Shown piece after piece: positions 1-10,192 of a DNA stretch of 64,000 nucleotides. The notes below the pieces were generated by a model. The model made no database searches. It saw nothing but the letters and a program-made list of their open reading frames with translations, and had not been told where the DNA came from. The position numbers were made by a program, and so were the translations under genes. This DNA is from Stygiobacter sp. (GTDB lineage Bacteria; Pseudomonadota; Alphaproteobacteria; Rhodospirillales; Magnetospirillaceae): the NCBI GenBank assembly GCA_006218045.1, contig VBWB01000027.1, positions 19,922 through 83,921 on the forward strand, given 5' to 3'. Position 1 is the first letter of the stretch. Each line of letters opens with the position of its first letter.

Positions 1-1874
1 CGTGCCGCCCCCGACACTTGGGCGGGCGGTTCCAGCAGCGGGGCAAAGACCGGGGTGATGGTGGTGCCGACGAAGCGGTCGAGCCGCTTTTGCACGCGTT
101 CGCGCTGGGCCGGCTCCAGCAGATCGGTGGGCAGCACCTCCACCTGCGGCGACAGGCGATCGTGACCGGCACCCAGCCGGGCCACCGCCTGCCCGTCCCA
201 CAGCAGATGGCCATGGCGGTCGAGGGCGAAGGATGGGTCGCCGTCCCCCACCAGCCGCGCCACCCGGGCGGCCATTTCCGGTTTCAGCGAGCGGGCGGCG
301 GCGGCCAGCACCGCCTTGGCCGCCACCGCGCCCTCGGCGCTGTCGGCGGCGAAGCGGAAGCCGTCGAGATGGCCGACGAACTGGCCTTCCACCAGCACCT
401 CGCCCGATTTGGCCACCGCGCCAAGCAAATGGGCATCGTCGCGCATGGCACGCACCAGCACCGCGGTGCGGCGGTCGACGAAGCGCTGGGTCAGGCAATG
501 ATGCAGGGCGTCGGACAGCTTGTCCTCGATCACCCGGGTGGTTTCCTGCCAATGGGCGGGATCGGCCACCCAATCGGCGCGGTGCGATACATAGGTCCAG
601 GTGCGCACATGGGCGATGCGGGCCAAAAGCGTGTCCATCTCGCCATCGCTGCGGTCCAGCCGGGTAACGTGGTTGGCCAGCCAATCGGTGGGCAGCCGCC
701 GCCCCGGCCCGCACAGATGGCGGAAGATCTGGCCCAGCAGCCGGGTATGGGTGTCGGCCATCACCTTGCGGAAATCGGGCACCTGACAGACGTCCCACAA
801 CAGCTTGACCCGCTCGGGATGGGTGGTCAGGGCCATGATCTCGGGATCGGCGGCCAGAATGGTCAAGGCTTGCTGGTCATCGGCCTCACGCGCGCGGATC
901 AGGCCCTTGGCCTCGGGCGGGCGGTCCAGGCTGGCCAGAAGGGCTTCGGTGCTGGTGAAGCGCAGATCGGCATTGCGCCACGACAGCGCGGCGAGCGGCG
1001 GGAAGACGTGGTTCTCCACCGCCTCGACCATTTCGGCATCGATGCCGGCGATGTCGGCGGTGGTGCCGAAGGTGCCGTCATTCATGTGGCGGCCGGCGCG
1101 GCCGGCGATCTGGGCGATCTCGGTGGCGGCCAGCGGGCGCGGGGCTCGGCCGTCGAACTTGCGCAAGCCGGCGAAGGCCACGTGGTCGACATCCATGTTG
1201 AGCCCCATGCCGATGGCGTCGGTGGCGACGATGTAATCCACCTCGCCCGCCTGATAAAGCCCGATCTGGGCGTTGCGGGTCCGCGGGCTGAGCGCCCCCA
1301 GCACCACCGCCGCCCCGCCCCGTTGCCTGCGCACATATTCGGCCATGGCATAGACCTCGGAGGCGGAAAAGGCGACCACGGCGGAACGCGGCGGCAGCCG
1401 GTTCAGCTTTTTCGCCCCGGCATAGGTCAGCGACGACAGGCGCGGGCGGGTGGTGAACTCCACCCCCGGCACCAGACGGCGCATCAACGGCTTGATGGTT
1501 TCGGCCCCCAGGAACACGGTTTCCTCGGACCCGCGCGCATGCAGCAGGCGGTCGGTGAAGATGTGGCCGCGTTCCGGGTCGGCGCAGAGTTGGATTTCAT
1601 CCACCGCCAAAAAGGCGACACGGCGGTCCAGCGGCATGGATTCGACGGTGCAGACGAACCAGCGGGGATGGGCGGGGATGATCTTTTCTTCGCCGGTGAT
1701 CAGGGCCACCTGCGACACGCCCTTGGCCTTGACGATGCGGTCGTAATTTTCCCGCGCCAGCAGCCGCAGGGGAAAGCCGATCATGCCCGAGGCGTGGCCG
1801 AGCATGCGGTCGATGGCAAAATGGGTCTTGCCGGTATTGGTCGGCCCGAGGACGGCCAGAACGCGTCCGGGCAT
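1..1874 (-). CDS. SUV3-like DEAD/DEAH-box RNA helicase (partial, C-terminus beyond window)
   Basis: The reading frame starts at ATG 1874 and runs open off the left edge, giving about 624 residues without a stop. A Walker A motif GPTNTGKT lies near residues 10-17, a DEIQ box (VDEIQLCADPERG) near residue 90, the helicase motif VAFSASEVYA near 170, and the motif VI region QIAGRAGRH near 260. This arrangement is that of SUV3/MgpS-type superfamily 2 RNA helicases found in alphaproteobacteria, related to the mitochondrial degradosome helicase. It probably acts in RNA turnover. A long opposite-strand reading frame over the same bases is a codon-bias shadow. No neighbouring gene on this strand is coupled to it; a palindromic repeat separates it from queD. 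Confidence 0.9.
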   Translation of the reverse strand, partial: MPGRVLAVLGPTNTGKTHFAIDRMLGHASGMIGFPLRLLARENYDRIVKAKGVSQVALITGEEKIIPAHPRWFVCTVESMPLDRRVAFLAVDEIQLCADPERGHIFTDRLLHARGSEETVFLGAETIKPLMRRLVPGVEFTTRPRLSSLTYAGAKKLNRLPPRSAVVAFSASEVYAMAEYVRRQRGGAAVVLGALSPRTRNAQIGLYQAGEVDYIVATDAIGMGLNMDVDHVAFAGLRKFDGRAPRPLAATEIAQIAGRAGRHMNDGTFGTTADIAGIDAEMVEAVENHVFPPLAALSWRNADLRFTSTEALLASLDRPPEAKGLIRAREADDQQALTILAADPEIMALTTHPERVKLLWDVCQVPDFRKVMADTHTRLLGQIFRHLCGPGRRLPTDWLANHVTRLDRSDGEMDTLLARIAHVRTWTYVSHRADWVADPAHWQETTRVIEDKLSDALHHCLTQRFVDRRTAVLVRAMRDDAHLLGAVAKSGEVLVEGQFVGHLDGFRFAADSAEGAVAAKAVLAAAARSLKPEMAARVARLVGDGDPSFALDRHGHLLWDGQAVARLGAGHDRLSPQVEVLPTDLLEPAQRERVQKRLDRFVGTTITPVFAPLLEPPAQVSGAA

Positions 1875-1948
1875 GGTGTTTAGTCCCTGGCTGCCGTCAT
1901 TCCCACGGGTGAGTTCGTGAATTTTCCGGCCTCTCCATCTGTCCCCTC

Positions 1949-2031
1949 GTCACCCCCGCGCAGGCGGGGGTCCAGGAGTCGCGGAGACGATGGCGGTGCA
2001 CCCCCTGGATTCCCGCCTGCGCGGGAATGAC
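1949..2031. repeat. Inverted pair of a ~28-bp dispersed palindromic repeat
   Basis: Two copies of a unit (GTCAnnCCCGCGCAGGCGGG followed by xxTCCAGG) face each other at 1949-1976 and 2004-2031. Together they form a long hairpin between the helicase and queD. A third, truncated copy sits at 63876-63895 beside an IS end. Such repeats are common REP-like intergenic elements in proteobacteria. The hairpin could also end transcription, but it has no T-run. Confidence 0.85.
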
Positions 2032-2078
2032 GGTGAAAGGATGCGGATAAATTCACAAACCCACCAGCGGCCATGGCC

Positions 2079-2609
2079 CTATTCCCCGTATTCGGCGGCG
2101 CAGTTGGGGGTCTCGAACACGCGCACCAGCAGCAGCCGGGCGGCGCCGCCCGATCGCCGCCTCACCGGTTCGGCCAGTTTGACGAACCAGTGCCGCGCCA
2201 GGCATTCGGCGGTGGGCTGAAAGGGGACCACCGTCAGCTTGGTCATCAATCTGGTCCTGGTGGTGGTGGCCTCGCCCTTTTCCCGTACCTGGGCTTCCAG
2301 ATCGGCCAGCCATTCCGCCGTGTCGCCGCCCAAGGGGGCGAACATGGTCAACAGTTCCACATCGGCCAGGGCGGCGATGAAGCCATGGTCGCAGGGCTCG
2401 TCGATGGCCTTCAGCATCTCGTCCTTGAGAAAGCCGAAATCCAGGACCATGTCGGTCTGTTCGCCGTCATGGTGCAGATCGACGGCCTCGCACACCGCTT
2501 CGATGCCATAGCGGTGACCGTGCACGTGCCGGCATTTGGACCCGTGGGTCATGATGCGATGGCCGGCATCGATGTCGATGCGGCGGGAAATGCGGTAGGG
2601 CGCGGACAT
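2079..2609 (-). CDS. queD: 6-carboxy-5,6,7,8-tetrahydropterin synthase family protein (QueD)
   Basis: This 176-residue protein belongs to the 6-pyruvoyl-tetrahydropterin synthase/QueD family, which converts 7,8-dihydroneopterin triphosphate to 6-carboxytetrahydropterin in the pathway to queuosine and other 7-deazapurines. The zinc ligands are His17 (DAGH) and the HVHGH segment at 28-32, with the catalytic Cys at 26. A conserved DHG occurs near residue 94. It is longer than the ~120-residue E. coli enzyme because of an insertion in the middle, near residues 100-130. It lies four bases downstream of queE on the same strand, so the two are probably cotranscribed. Confidence 0.92.
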   Translation of the reverse strand: MSAPYRISRRIDIDAGHRIMTHGSKCRHVHGHRYGIEAVCEAVDLHHDGEQTDMVLDFGFLKDEMLKAIDEPCDHGFIAALADVELLTMFAPLGGDTAEWLADLEAQVREKGEATTTRTRLMTKLTVVPFQPTAECLARHWFVKLAEPVRRRSGGAARLLLVRVFETPNCAAEYGE

Positions 2610-2613
2610 GTGG

Positions 2614-3246
2614 TTACGGAATTCCCAAAATCTTGTGTGTCTGCAAACTGAGCCGCCAGCGCGGATGGGTCAAGCAATAGGCGACGCAGGCCTGAAGATG
2701 GGCGGCTTGGGCGGCGGAATCACCAGGGACATCCTTGGGCTGAAGAAAATAATGCCGGAACGGCATTTTCTCGAACCGTGTCGGGTCAACACCGTCTTGC
2801 GGCCATACCAGCTTGATCTCGTCGCCGGCGACGGTTTCCAGATCCTGCCCGGCCTTGGGGCTGACGCAGACCCAGTCGATACCGGGCGGCAAACTGATGG
2901 TGCCGTTGGTTTCCACCGCGATTTCCATTCCCCAGAAGTGCAACGCCTGGATCAACGCCTCGTCCAGTTGCAGGCCGGGTTCGCCGCCGGTGATCACCAC
3001 CAGCGGCTGACCGCCGCCGCCCTTGGGCCACAAAGCGGCGACGGCGCCGGCCAGGGCATCCGCGTCGGCATATTTGTCGCCGCCGACGAAATCGGTGTCG
3101 CAGAACGGGCATTGGGCGGTGGCGCGGTCGGCCTCGCGTCCGCTCCACAGATTGCAGCCGGCGAAACGCAGGAAAATGGCTGCGCGCCCCGCCTGCCCGC
3201 CTTCGCCCTGCAAGGTGTAGAACAGTTCCTTGACCTTATAGGTCAT
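2614..3246 (-). CDS. queE: 7-carboxy-7-deazaguanine synthase (QueE), radical SAM
   Basis: This 210-residue radical SAM enzyme forms the 7-deazaguanine ring from the QueD product. The iron-sulfur cluster ligands follow a CX14CX2C spacing (Cys31, Cys46, Cys49), the variant seen in many proteobacterial QueE proteins rather than CX3CX2C. The SAM-binding VITGGEP follows near residue 85, and VETNGT near 113. The start ATG at 3246 is preceded by GGAG seven bases upstream. That GGAG lies inside a leader hairpin (3252-3295), suggesting translational control. Its partner queD follows immediately. Confidence 0.94.
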   Translation of the reverse strand: MTYKVKELFYTLQGEGGQAGRAAIFLRFAGCNLWSGREADRATAQCPFCDTDFVGGDKYADADALAGAVAALWPKGGGGQPLVVITGGEPGLQLDEALIQALHFWGMEIAVETNGTISLPPGIDWVCVSPKAGQDLETVAGDEIKLVWPQDGVDPTRFEKMPFRHYFLQPKDVPGDSAAQAAHLQACVAYCLTHPRWRLSLQTHKILGIP

Positions 3247-3251
3247 GGCGT

Positions 3252-3295
3252 GACTCCAAAGTCCTTTTTACCAAGCCCGAGCGGCATTTGGAGTC
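3252..3295 (-). promoter_or_regulatory. queE leader hairpin covering the ribosome-binding site
   Basis: A 9-bp perfect inverted repeat (GACTCCAAA / TTTGGAGTC, 26-base loop) ends six bases before the queE start. The GGAG of the 3' arm is the likely Shine-Dalgarno, so folding would hide it. I could not match the loop to a preQ1 aptamer consensus. Confidence 0.45.
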
Positions 3296-3347
3296 GGAGA
3301 CGTGTGCTCCGCACACAGCCGCCCGTCCCGACCGCGCCACGGGCAAA

Positions 3348-3375
3348 CACTGACATGGCTGAGGCCATGTCAGTG
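3348..3375. terminator. Hairpin at the end of the 3370-3711 gene
   Basis: A perfect 12-bp stem (CACTGACATGGC / GCCATGTCAGTG) with a TGAG loop straddles the stop codon of the minus-strand gene. No clear T-run follows, so termination would be weak or factor-assisted. A smaller hairpin (GTGTGC/GCACAC) lies at 3302-3316. Confidence 0.45.
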
Positions 3376-3711
3376 ATCGCTACCGTGCAAAATCGCGCCG
3401 GTCGGCCCGACGTCGTAATCCTGGCCGTCGACGGTCAGGGTGACGGCATGGGGGAAGACGGCGCGGATCAGGCCCTTGCGTTCCAAGGCCATCCACACCG
3501 CCGGATTGGTCAAGCCGGACGCATCCTTGGTCATGGCCACCTTGCCACCCACATGGAAGTGGTTGCCGTGCGGACGCGGCAGGGTGGTCAACAGCTTGTC
3601 GCCGTTATCCTGGGTTTGCGAGGTTTCCGGGTAACGGGCCAACTCCTGGAACAGCACCAGGGTCTTCAACTGCAAGGGGTTGAGCTTCAACGGGTTGACT
3701 TTAGGCGGCAT
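3370..3711 (-). CDS. Conserved hypothetical protein, 113 aa
   Basis: I do not recognise a named family. The protein begins MPPKVNPLKLNPLQLKTL, has a central PRPHGNHFHVG stretch rich in histidine, and ends in a short segment with ILHGSDH. The start at 3711 was chosen because the upstream 50 codons are low-quality, arginine- and proline-rich sequence overlapping rsmE. The histidine clusters could bind metal, but that is a guess. It is downstream of rsmE on the same strand, 31 bases away, and may be the last gene of the SPFH-NfeD-rsmE operon. Confidence 0.75.
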   Translation of the reverse strand: MPPKVNPLKLNPLQLKTLVLFQELARYPETSQTQDNGDKLLTTLPRPHGNHFHVGGKVAMTKDASGLTNPAVWMALERKGLIRAVFPHAVTLTVDGQDYDVGPTGAILHGSDH

Positions 3712-3742
3712 CGCGGGCTCTCCGGCGGAAGGGGGGCGCGCA

Positions 3743-4480
3743 TTATGAAGCACGCGGGCGCCGGTTCCAATCCCCCAGCAGGGCCTGCACCACCGATAAG
3801 GCGGCGATGGCGGCGGTTTCGGCCCGCAGAATGCGCGGTCCCAGGCTGACCGGCACGGCAAAAGGCAGGCCGGCCAGCAAAGCCCGTTCGCTGTCGTCGA
3901 AGCCGCCCTCGGGACCGGTCAGCACCGCCAGCGGCCCCGGAGACAGGCCGTTCAGCGCCTGATTGATGGGAGCACCGCCGCCGCTTTCATCCAGGAACAG
4001 AAGTGGGCGGGTGACATCCCAGCCGGCCAGCGCTTTGACCAAATCCACCGGTTCGCGCATTTCCGGCACGCTCAGCCGTTCGCATTGTTCCGCCGCCTCG
4101 ACCATGTTGGCGGCCAGCCGGTCGGTGTTGACCCGGCTCATCACCGTGCGATGGGTGAAGACCGGCCACAGCACCGAGACGCCCAGTTCGGTGGCTTTTT
4201 CCGCCACCAGATCGATGCAATCCTTCTTGATCGGGGCGGCCAGCAGCCACAGATCGGGCTCGGGCGCTTGCCGACGGCTTTGCCGTTGCACCTGGATGGT
4301 CACGCTGGCCTTGGCCACCTTGTCCACACAGCCCCGCCATTCGCCGTCACGGCCATTGAACAGGGCCATATCCTCGCCCGCCTTCACCCGCATGACATTG
4401 GCGAGGTAATGCGATTGGTCCTTGTCGAGACCGATCAGGGTGTCGGCGGACAGGTCGTTGGCGACGAACAGGCGGATCAT
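3743..4480 (-). CDS. rsmE: 16S rRNA (uracil1498-N3)-methyltransferase RsmE
   Basis: This 245-residue protein is a SPOUT-class methyltransferase that methylates U1498 of 16S rRNA in the assembled 30S subunit. An N-terminal PUA-like domain covers about residues 1-75. The C-terminal knot contains the SAM-binding LTGPEGGFDDSE near residue 190 and LGPRILRAETAA near residue 215, both diagnostic of RsmE. The start codon overlaps the stop of the NfeD-family gene by four bases (ATGA), indicating translational coupling. The length is normal for the family. Confidence 0.95.
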   Translation of the reverse strand: MIRLFVANDLSADTLIGLDKDQSHYLANVMRVKAGEDMALFNGRDGEWRGCVDKVAKASVTIQVQRQSRRQAPEPDLWLLAAPIKKDCIDLVAEKATELGVSVLWPVFTHRTVMSRVNTDRLAANMVEAAEQCERLSVPEMREPVDLVKALAGWDVTRPLLFLDESGGGAPINQALNGLSPGPLAVLTGPEGGFDDSERALLAGLPFAVPVSLGPRILRAETAAIAALSVVQALLGDWNRRPRAS

Positions 4481-4914
4481 GGCGCCGACTCGACCTGCAA
4501 GACGATGCCGTCGGCACCCACCACCTTGACGCGGGAGCCGGTGGGCAGATCGGGGCCGCAGACCTTCCAGGTGGCGTCGCCCAGGCGCATGCGGCCATAG
4601 CCGTCGAGGATGGGGGTATCCAGGGTGTGGACCGTGCCCACCAGCTGGGCGGCGCGGTGGTTCAACAACGGCGCGTCACTGGCCGGTTCCTTCAGGCGGG
4701 AATACAGCTTGCGCCCGCCCACCGCCGCCAGCACGGTGAGCACGGCGAAGATGGCGGCATGGATTTCCCAGCCCAGGGACGGGGCCATATAGGCGATCAT
4801 GCCGGTCAGAAAGGCGGCGATGCCCGGCCACAGCAGATAAGTGCCGGGCAGCAAGGCCTCGGCCCCGATCAGCAGGATGCCGGCGATCAGCCAATGCCAG
4901 AACACGGGCTGCAT
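4477..4914 (-). CDS. NfeD family membrane protein (short YbbJ-type)
   Basis: The 145-residue protein has an N-terminal hydrophobic region with two to three membrane segments (about residues 5-70) and a C-terminal OB-fold domain (about 85-143), the layout of short NfeD proteins. These partner with SPFH/stomatin proteins in the membrane. The adjacent upstream gene is such an SPFH protein, two bases away, so the pair matches the QmcA-YbbJ type. A role in membrane microdomain organisation or protein quality control is inferred from the family. Confidence 0.9.
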   Translation of the reverse strand: MQPVFWHWLIAGILLIGAEALLPGTYLLWPGIAAFLTGMIAYMAPSLGWEIHAAIFAVLTVLAAVGGRKLYSRLKEPASDAPLLNHRAAQLVGTVHTLDTPILDGYGRMRLGDATWKVCGPDLPTGSRVKVVGADGIVLQVESAP

Positions 4915-4916
4915 GG

Positions 4917-5873
4917 TCAGGCTCCGCTATTGGGCAGGCCGGCGCGGCGGGGCTTTTGCGCCGTTTCGGCCATGGCATCCCTGGCGATCTCGGCGATGCC
5001 GGCCACGGCGCCGATGATGCCGGATGCTTCCAGCGGCATCATGATCAGTTTCTGGTTGGGAGCCGAGGCCACCTTCTCCAGCGCCGCCACATAGCGTTGG
5101 GCGATGAAGTAATTGACGGCGGTGGTTTCACCGCCGGCCACTGCCTTGGAGACCATTTCCACCGCCTTGGCCTCGGCCTCGGCCTCGCGTTCGCGCGCTT
5201 CGGCATCGCGGAAGGCGGCTTCGCGCCGGCCCTCGGCCGCCAGGATCTGCGCCTGCTTCTGGCCCTCGGCCTTCAGCACCTCGGCCTGACGCAGGCCCTC
5301 GGCTTCCAGCACGGCGGCGCGCTTGTCGCGTTCGGCCTTCATCTGCCGGCCCATGGAATCGACCAGATCGCGCGGCGGCGCGATGTCCTTGATCTCGATG
5401 CGGGTGACCTTGACGCCCCAGGGCTGGGTCGCCTCGTCGATCACCGACAACAGCTTGGTGTTGATCTGATCGCGCAAGGACAGCAATTCGTCCAGATCCA
5501 TGCCGCCCATCACCGTGCGGATGTTGGTCATGATCAGGTTCAGGATGGCGATTTGCAATTGCGACACCTCGTAGGCGGCGCGTGCGGTGTCGAGCACCTG
5601 GAAGAACACCACCCCGTCCACCGTCACCATGGCGTTGTCGCGGGTGATGATTTCCTGGCTGGGAACGTCGAGAACCTGTTCCATCACGTTCAGCTTGCGG
5701 CCGATGCGGTCGACCAGCGGCACGATCAAGTGCAGGCCGGGGGGCAGGGTGCGGGTATAGCGGCCGAAGCGTTCGACGGTGCATTCGTAGCCCTGCGGCA
5801 CCACCTTGATGCCCATGAACACGATGATCAGGCCCAAAGCCACCAGGGCCAGGGCAAAGGCGGCCATTTCCAT
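4917..5873 (-). CDS. SPFH/Band 7 (stomatin-like, QmcA-type) membrane protein
   Basis: The 318-residue protein has one N-terminal membrane segment (about 4-22), an SPFH domain (about 25-200, with VPQGYECTVERFGRYTRTL and the IEIKDIAPP stretch) and a long charged coiled-coil rich in Ala, Glu and Arg (about 180-250). Stomatin-like proteins oligomerise in the membrane and often regulate FtsH-type proteases. It heads the operon SPFH-NfeD-rsmE and is divergent from gpsA, with 121 bases between them that must hold both promoters. Confidence 0.93.
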   Translation of the reverse strand: MEMAAFALALVALGLIIVFMGIKVVPQGYECTVERFGRYTRTLPPGLHLIVPLVDRIGRKLNVMEQVLDVPSQEIITRDNAMVTVDGVVFFQVLDTARAAYEVSQLQIAILNLIMTNIRTVMGGMDLDELLSLRDQINTKLLSVIDEATQPWGVKVTRIEIKDIAPPRDLVDSMGRQMKAERDKRAAVLEAEGLRQAEVLKAEGQKQAQILAAEGRREAAFRDAEAREREAEAEAKAVEMVSKAVAGGETTAVNYFIAQRYVAALEKVASAPNQKLIMMPLEASGIIGAVAGIAEIARDAMAETAQKPRRAGLPNSGA

Positions 5874-5994
5874 GATCTGTCATCCCGCGTTGATTGCGAC
5901 GATGCTCAGCTTAACCCCAACCGCCCCGGTTGTCGTTGACCAAGTGTTTCGGCCCAAGGCATAACCCTGGGGATCGCAATCAAGGGGAAGCGGC

Positions 5995-6987
5995 ATGCAG
6001 CGGATCGGCATCATCGGCGCGGGGGCTTGGGGCACCGCCTTGGCGGTCACCGCCAGACGGGCGGGGCGCGACGTGGTGCTATGGGCGCATGAGCCCGAGG
6101 TGGCCGCCACCATCAACGCCACCCGCCGCAACCAGACCTATCTGCCCGACATCCACCTTGAATGCTGTATCCGCGCCACCACCGACATGGCCGACGCCGT
6201 CAATGCCGACGCGGTGCTGCTGGTGACCCCGGCCCAGCATCTGCGCGCCACCGCCCGCGCCCTGGCGCCCTCTTGGCGGCCAGGCGTGCCGGCGGTGATC
6301 TGCGCCAAGGGCATCGAGCAGGGCAGCGATTGCATGATGACCGAGGTGGTGCAGGCGGAACTGCCCGAGGCGCCGCAAGCGGTGCTGTCGGGGCCGACCT
6401 TCGCCATCGAGGTGGCGCGCGGCCTGCCCACCGCCATCACCCTGGCCTGCGCCGATGCCGTGCTGGGGGCCGAATTGGTGGAGGCGCTGGGCACCCCCAG
6501 CTTCCGCCCCTATCTGTCCACCGATCTGATCGGGGCCGAGATCGGCGGCGCGGTCAAGAATGTGCTGGCCATCGCCTGCGGCATCGTCGAGGGCAAGGGC
6601 TATGGCGACAATGCGCGGGCCGCCCTGATCACCCGCGGTCTGGCGGAAATGTCGCGGCTGGCCCTGGCCAAGGGCGGGCGGGCGGAGAGCCTGATGGGGC
6701 TGTCGGGCATGGGCGATCTGATCCTGACCGCGTCATCGGCGCAATCGCGCAATTATTCCCTCGGCCTGATGCTGGGCCAGGGCCGCCGACTGGCCGACAT
6801 CCTGGCCGAACGCAAGGCGGTGACCGAGGGCGTATGGTCGGCCGGCGCGGTGGTCGACATGGCCGCCCGCCTGGGCATCGAGATGCCCATCTGCGCCGCC
6901 GTCGACACCGTGCTCAACCATTCCTGTCCGCTGGATCAGGCCATCACCCAATTGCTGTCGCGTCCGTTCAAGGCGGAAAGCCATTAA
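5995..6987 (+). CDS. gpsA: Glycerol-3-phosphate dehydrogenase [NAD(P)+]
   Basis: The 330-residue enzyme reduces dihydroxyacetone phosphate to sn-glycerol 3-phosphate for phospholipid synthesis. The dinucleotide-binding GAGAWGTALA lies at residues 8-17. The catalytic lysine is in GGAVKNVLAIACGI, near 185, and GLSGMGDLILT near 235 is a family signature. The length is typical. A GGGGAAG ribosome-binding site lies just upstream of the ATG. The downstream YciI gene follows after 14 bases with its own GGAG, so cotranscription is likely. Confidence 0.96.
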   Translation: MQRIGIIGAGAWGTALAVTARRAGRDVVLWAHEPEVAATINATRRNQTYLPDIHLECCIRATTDMADAVNADAVLLVTPAQHLRATARALAPSWRPGVPAVICAKGIEQGSDCMMTEVVQAELPEAPQAVLSGPTFAIEVARGLPTAITLACADAVLGAELVEALGTPSFRPYLSTDLIGAEIGGAVKNVLAIACGIVEGKGYGDNARAALITRGLAEMSRLALAKGGRAESLMGLSGMGDLILTASSAQSRNYSLGLMLGQGRRLADILAERKAVTEGVWSAGAVVDMAARLGIEMPICAAVDTVLNHSCPLDQAITQLLSRPFKAESH

Positions 6988-7001
6988 CCGGAGAAATATT
7001 C

Positions 7002-7283
7002 ATGACCCTTTACATCATCACCTGCATGGACAAGCCCAATGCGTTGGAAGTGCGCTTGGCCAACCGTCAGGCCCATCTGGATTTCGCCAAGGATTGGGCC
7101 GATCGCATGCTGATCGGTGGCCCGCTTTTGTCCGATGACGGCGAGCGGATGCAGGGCTCCATGCTGATCCTGGACGTGGAAGACCGGGCCCAGGTGGACG
7201 AGTTCATCCAAAACGATCCCTATGGCAAGGCCGGCCTGTTTGAAAGCGTCACCGTGCGCCGCTACAAGAAGGTTCTGCCGTGA
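7002..7283 (+). CDS. YciI family protein
   Basis: This 93-residue protein is a YciI/YCII-type ferredoxin-like fold with the expected pattern: a conserved His in the HLDF segment near residue 26, GGPLLSDDG near 40, and a C-terminal DPYGKAGLFESV segment. The related E. coli YciI is of uncertain function; some family members are lyases or dehydrochlorinases. It is preceded by CCGGAG nine bases before the ATG. It lies in a tight same-strand run with gpsA, EVE and Rieske genes. Confidence 0.88.
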   Translation: MTLYIITCMDKPNALEVRLANRQAHLDFAKDWADRMLIGGPLLSDDGERMQGSMLILDVEDRAQVDEFIQNDPYGKAGLFESVTVRRYKKVLP

Positions 7284-7308
7284 TGACCCCCATTCCGGGA
7301 GGAAGACG

Positions 7309-7722
7309 ATGAAATATTGGCTGGTCAAGTCGGAACCGGGCGCCTGGTCGTGGGATGATCAGGTGCGCGATGGCGTCACCGCCTGGACCGGGGTGCGCAA
7401 CTACCAGGCCAGCAATTTCCTCAAGGCCATGAGGGTGGGCGATCGCTGCTTTTTTTACCATTCGGTCAATGAAAAGCGCATCGTCGGCATCGTCGAGGTG
7501 GTGCGCGAAGCCTATCCCGACCCCACCGCCGACGATCCGCGCTGGGTCTGCCCCGATTTGAAGGCGGTGTCCGCCGTGCCCCATCCGGTCACCCTGGCCG
7601 CGATCAAGGCCGATCCGCGTCTGGTCGAACTGCCGCTGATCCGGCAGTCGCGGCTGTCGGTGATGCCTATCGACGATGAAAGCTGGGCGCAGATCTGCGC
7701 CATGGGGCAGGTGGCGCCGTGA
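7309..7722 (+). CDS. EVE domain protein (thymocyte nuclear protein 1-like)
   Basis: The 137-residue product is a single EVE domain, starting with MKYWLVKSEP and continuing with WTGVRNYQASNFL and FYHSV, which are typical of the family. EVE domains are PUA-like and bind modified bases in DNA or RNA. GGGAGGAAG precedes the ATG at 7309. The stop overlaps the GTG start of the next gene, so the two are translationally coupled. A role in reading modified nucleic acid is known for the family, but the target here cannot be told. Confidence 0.93.
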   Translation: MKYWLVKSEPGAWSWDDQVRDGVTAWTGVRNYQASNFLKAMRVGDRCFFYHSVNEKRIVGIVEVVREAYPDPTADDPRWVCPDLKAVSAVPHPVTLAAIKADPRLVELPLIRQSRLSVMPIDDESWAQICAMGQVAP

Positions 7723-8063
7723 TCCTGTGCCGGCTTGACGATCTGGCCGATCCGGGGGCCAAGGGGCCGTTCCTGGTGGACCTTGACGGCGAGCGCAAAC
7801 AGGTCTTCATCGTCCGTTATGACGGGCAGGTCCGCGGTTACCTCAATTCCTGCCCGCATGTGGGGGCGCCGTTGGAGATGGATCGGGACAAGTTCCTCGA
7901 TCTGACCGGATCGGAAATCATCTGCGCCCTCCATGCCGCCCGCTTCGACCCGCTGACCGGCGACTGCACCTGGGGGCCGTGCCGGGGGCGGCGGCTGACG
8001 CCGGTAGCCCTGAGTATCGAGGATGGGGCGGTGAGACTGGCCCCTTCCCCCGATCTTTCATAG
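7719..8063 (+). CDS. Rieske [2Fe-2S] domain protein
   Basis: The 114-residue protein is a free-standing Rieske ferredoxin. The cluster ligands are Cys45-X-His47 (CPH) and Cys69-X2-His72 (CALH), with correct spacing. Translation probably starts at GTG 7719, overlapping the EVE gene stop (GTGA). It has no signal peptide, so it should be cytoplasmic, perhaps serving as an electron carrier or an oxygenase-type ferredoxin component. No oxygenase gene is adjacent. Confidence 0.92.
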   Translation: MILCRLDDLADPGAKGPFLVDLDGERKQVFIVRYDGQVRGYLNSCPHVGAPLEMDRDKFLDLTGSEIICALHAARFDPLTGDCTWGPCRGRRLTPVALSIEDGAVRLAPSPDLS

Positions 8064-8122
8064 ATGTGTCACATCATTGCGCGATTGCATCTGAAAAGAA
8101 TCGGATCATTGCGCGGCGGGGG

Positions 8123-8151
8123 TTGAGTCGGGCGCGGATTATGACCATAAT
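8123..8151 (+). promoter_or_regulatory. Candidate sigma-70-type promoter upstream of acs
   Basis: TTGAGT (8123-8128) and CATAAT (8146-8151) are separated by 17 bases and lie about 90 bases upstream of the acs start. The fit to the -35/-10 consensus is fair. Confidence 0.45.
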
Positions 8152-8241
8152 TCCGGCCAGCATCGGGGAAACATGCCGCGCCGCACCCAAAAAGGGCGGC
8201 GTAAAATCAAACGAAGCATAAAATTTGGGAGACAACCTGAC

Positions 8242-10081
<1,840 letters not shown>

Positions 10082-10100
10082 GGTCAGCTGAAACGATGAA

Positions 10101-10130
10101 GGCCCGCCGGAAACGGCGGGCCTTTTTCTT
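10101..10130 (+). terminator. Rho-independent terminator after acs
   Basis: A 9-bp stem (GGCCCGCCG / CGGCGGGCC) with a GAAA loop is followed by a T-rich tract (10123-10130). It lies 20 bases after the native acs stop codon at 10081 but inside the frameshifted extension. Confidence 0.9.
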
Positions 10131-10192
10131 TGGCACTGGCGCAATGGCCCGGCTGTGCCTATGTTTAGAACGGTTTTTAAAGGAATGATCCT

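Noticed and set aside
18..1883. Long plus-strand frame opposite the helicase
   Set aside because: It is a codon-bias shadow rich in Gly, His and Gln with no family pattern, while the minus strand encodes clear helicase motifs.
3246..3295. preQ1 riboswitch before queE
   Set aside because: The leader has a hairpin, but I could not match the preQ1 class I, II or III consensus, so it is reported only as a regulatory hairpin.
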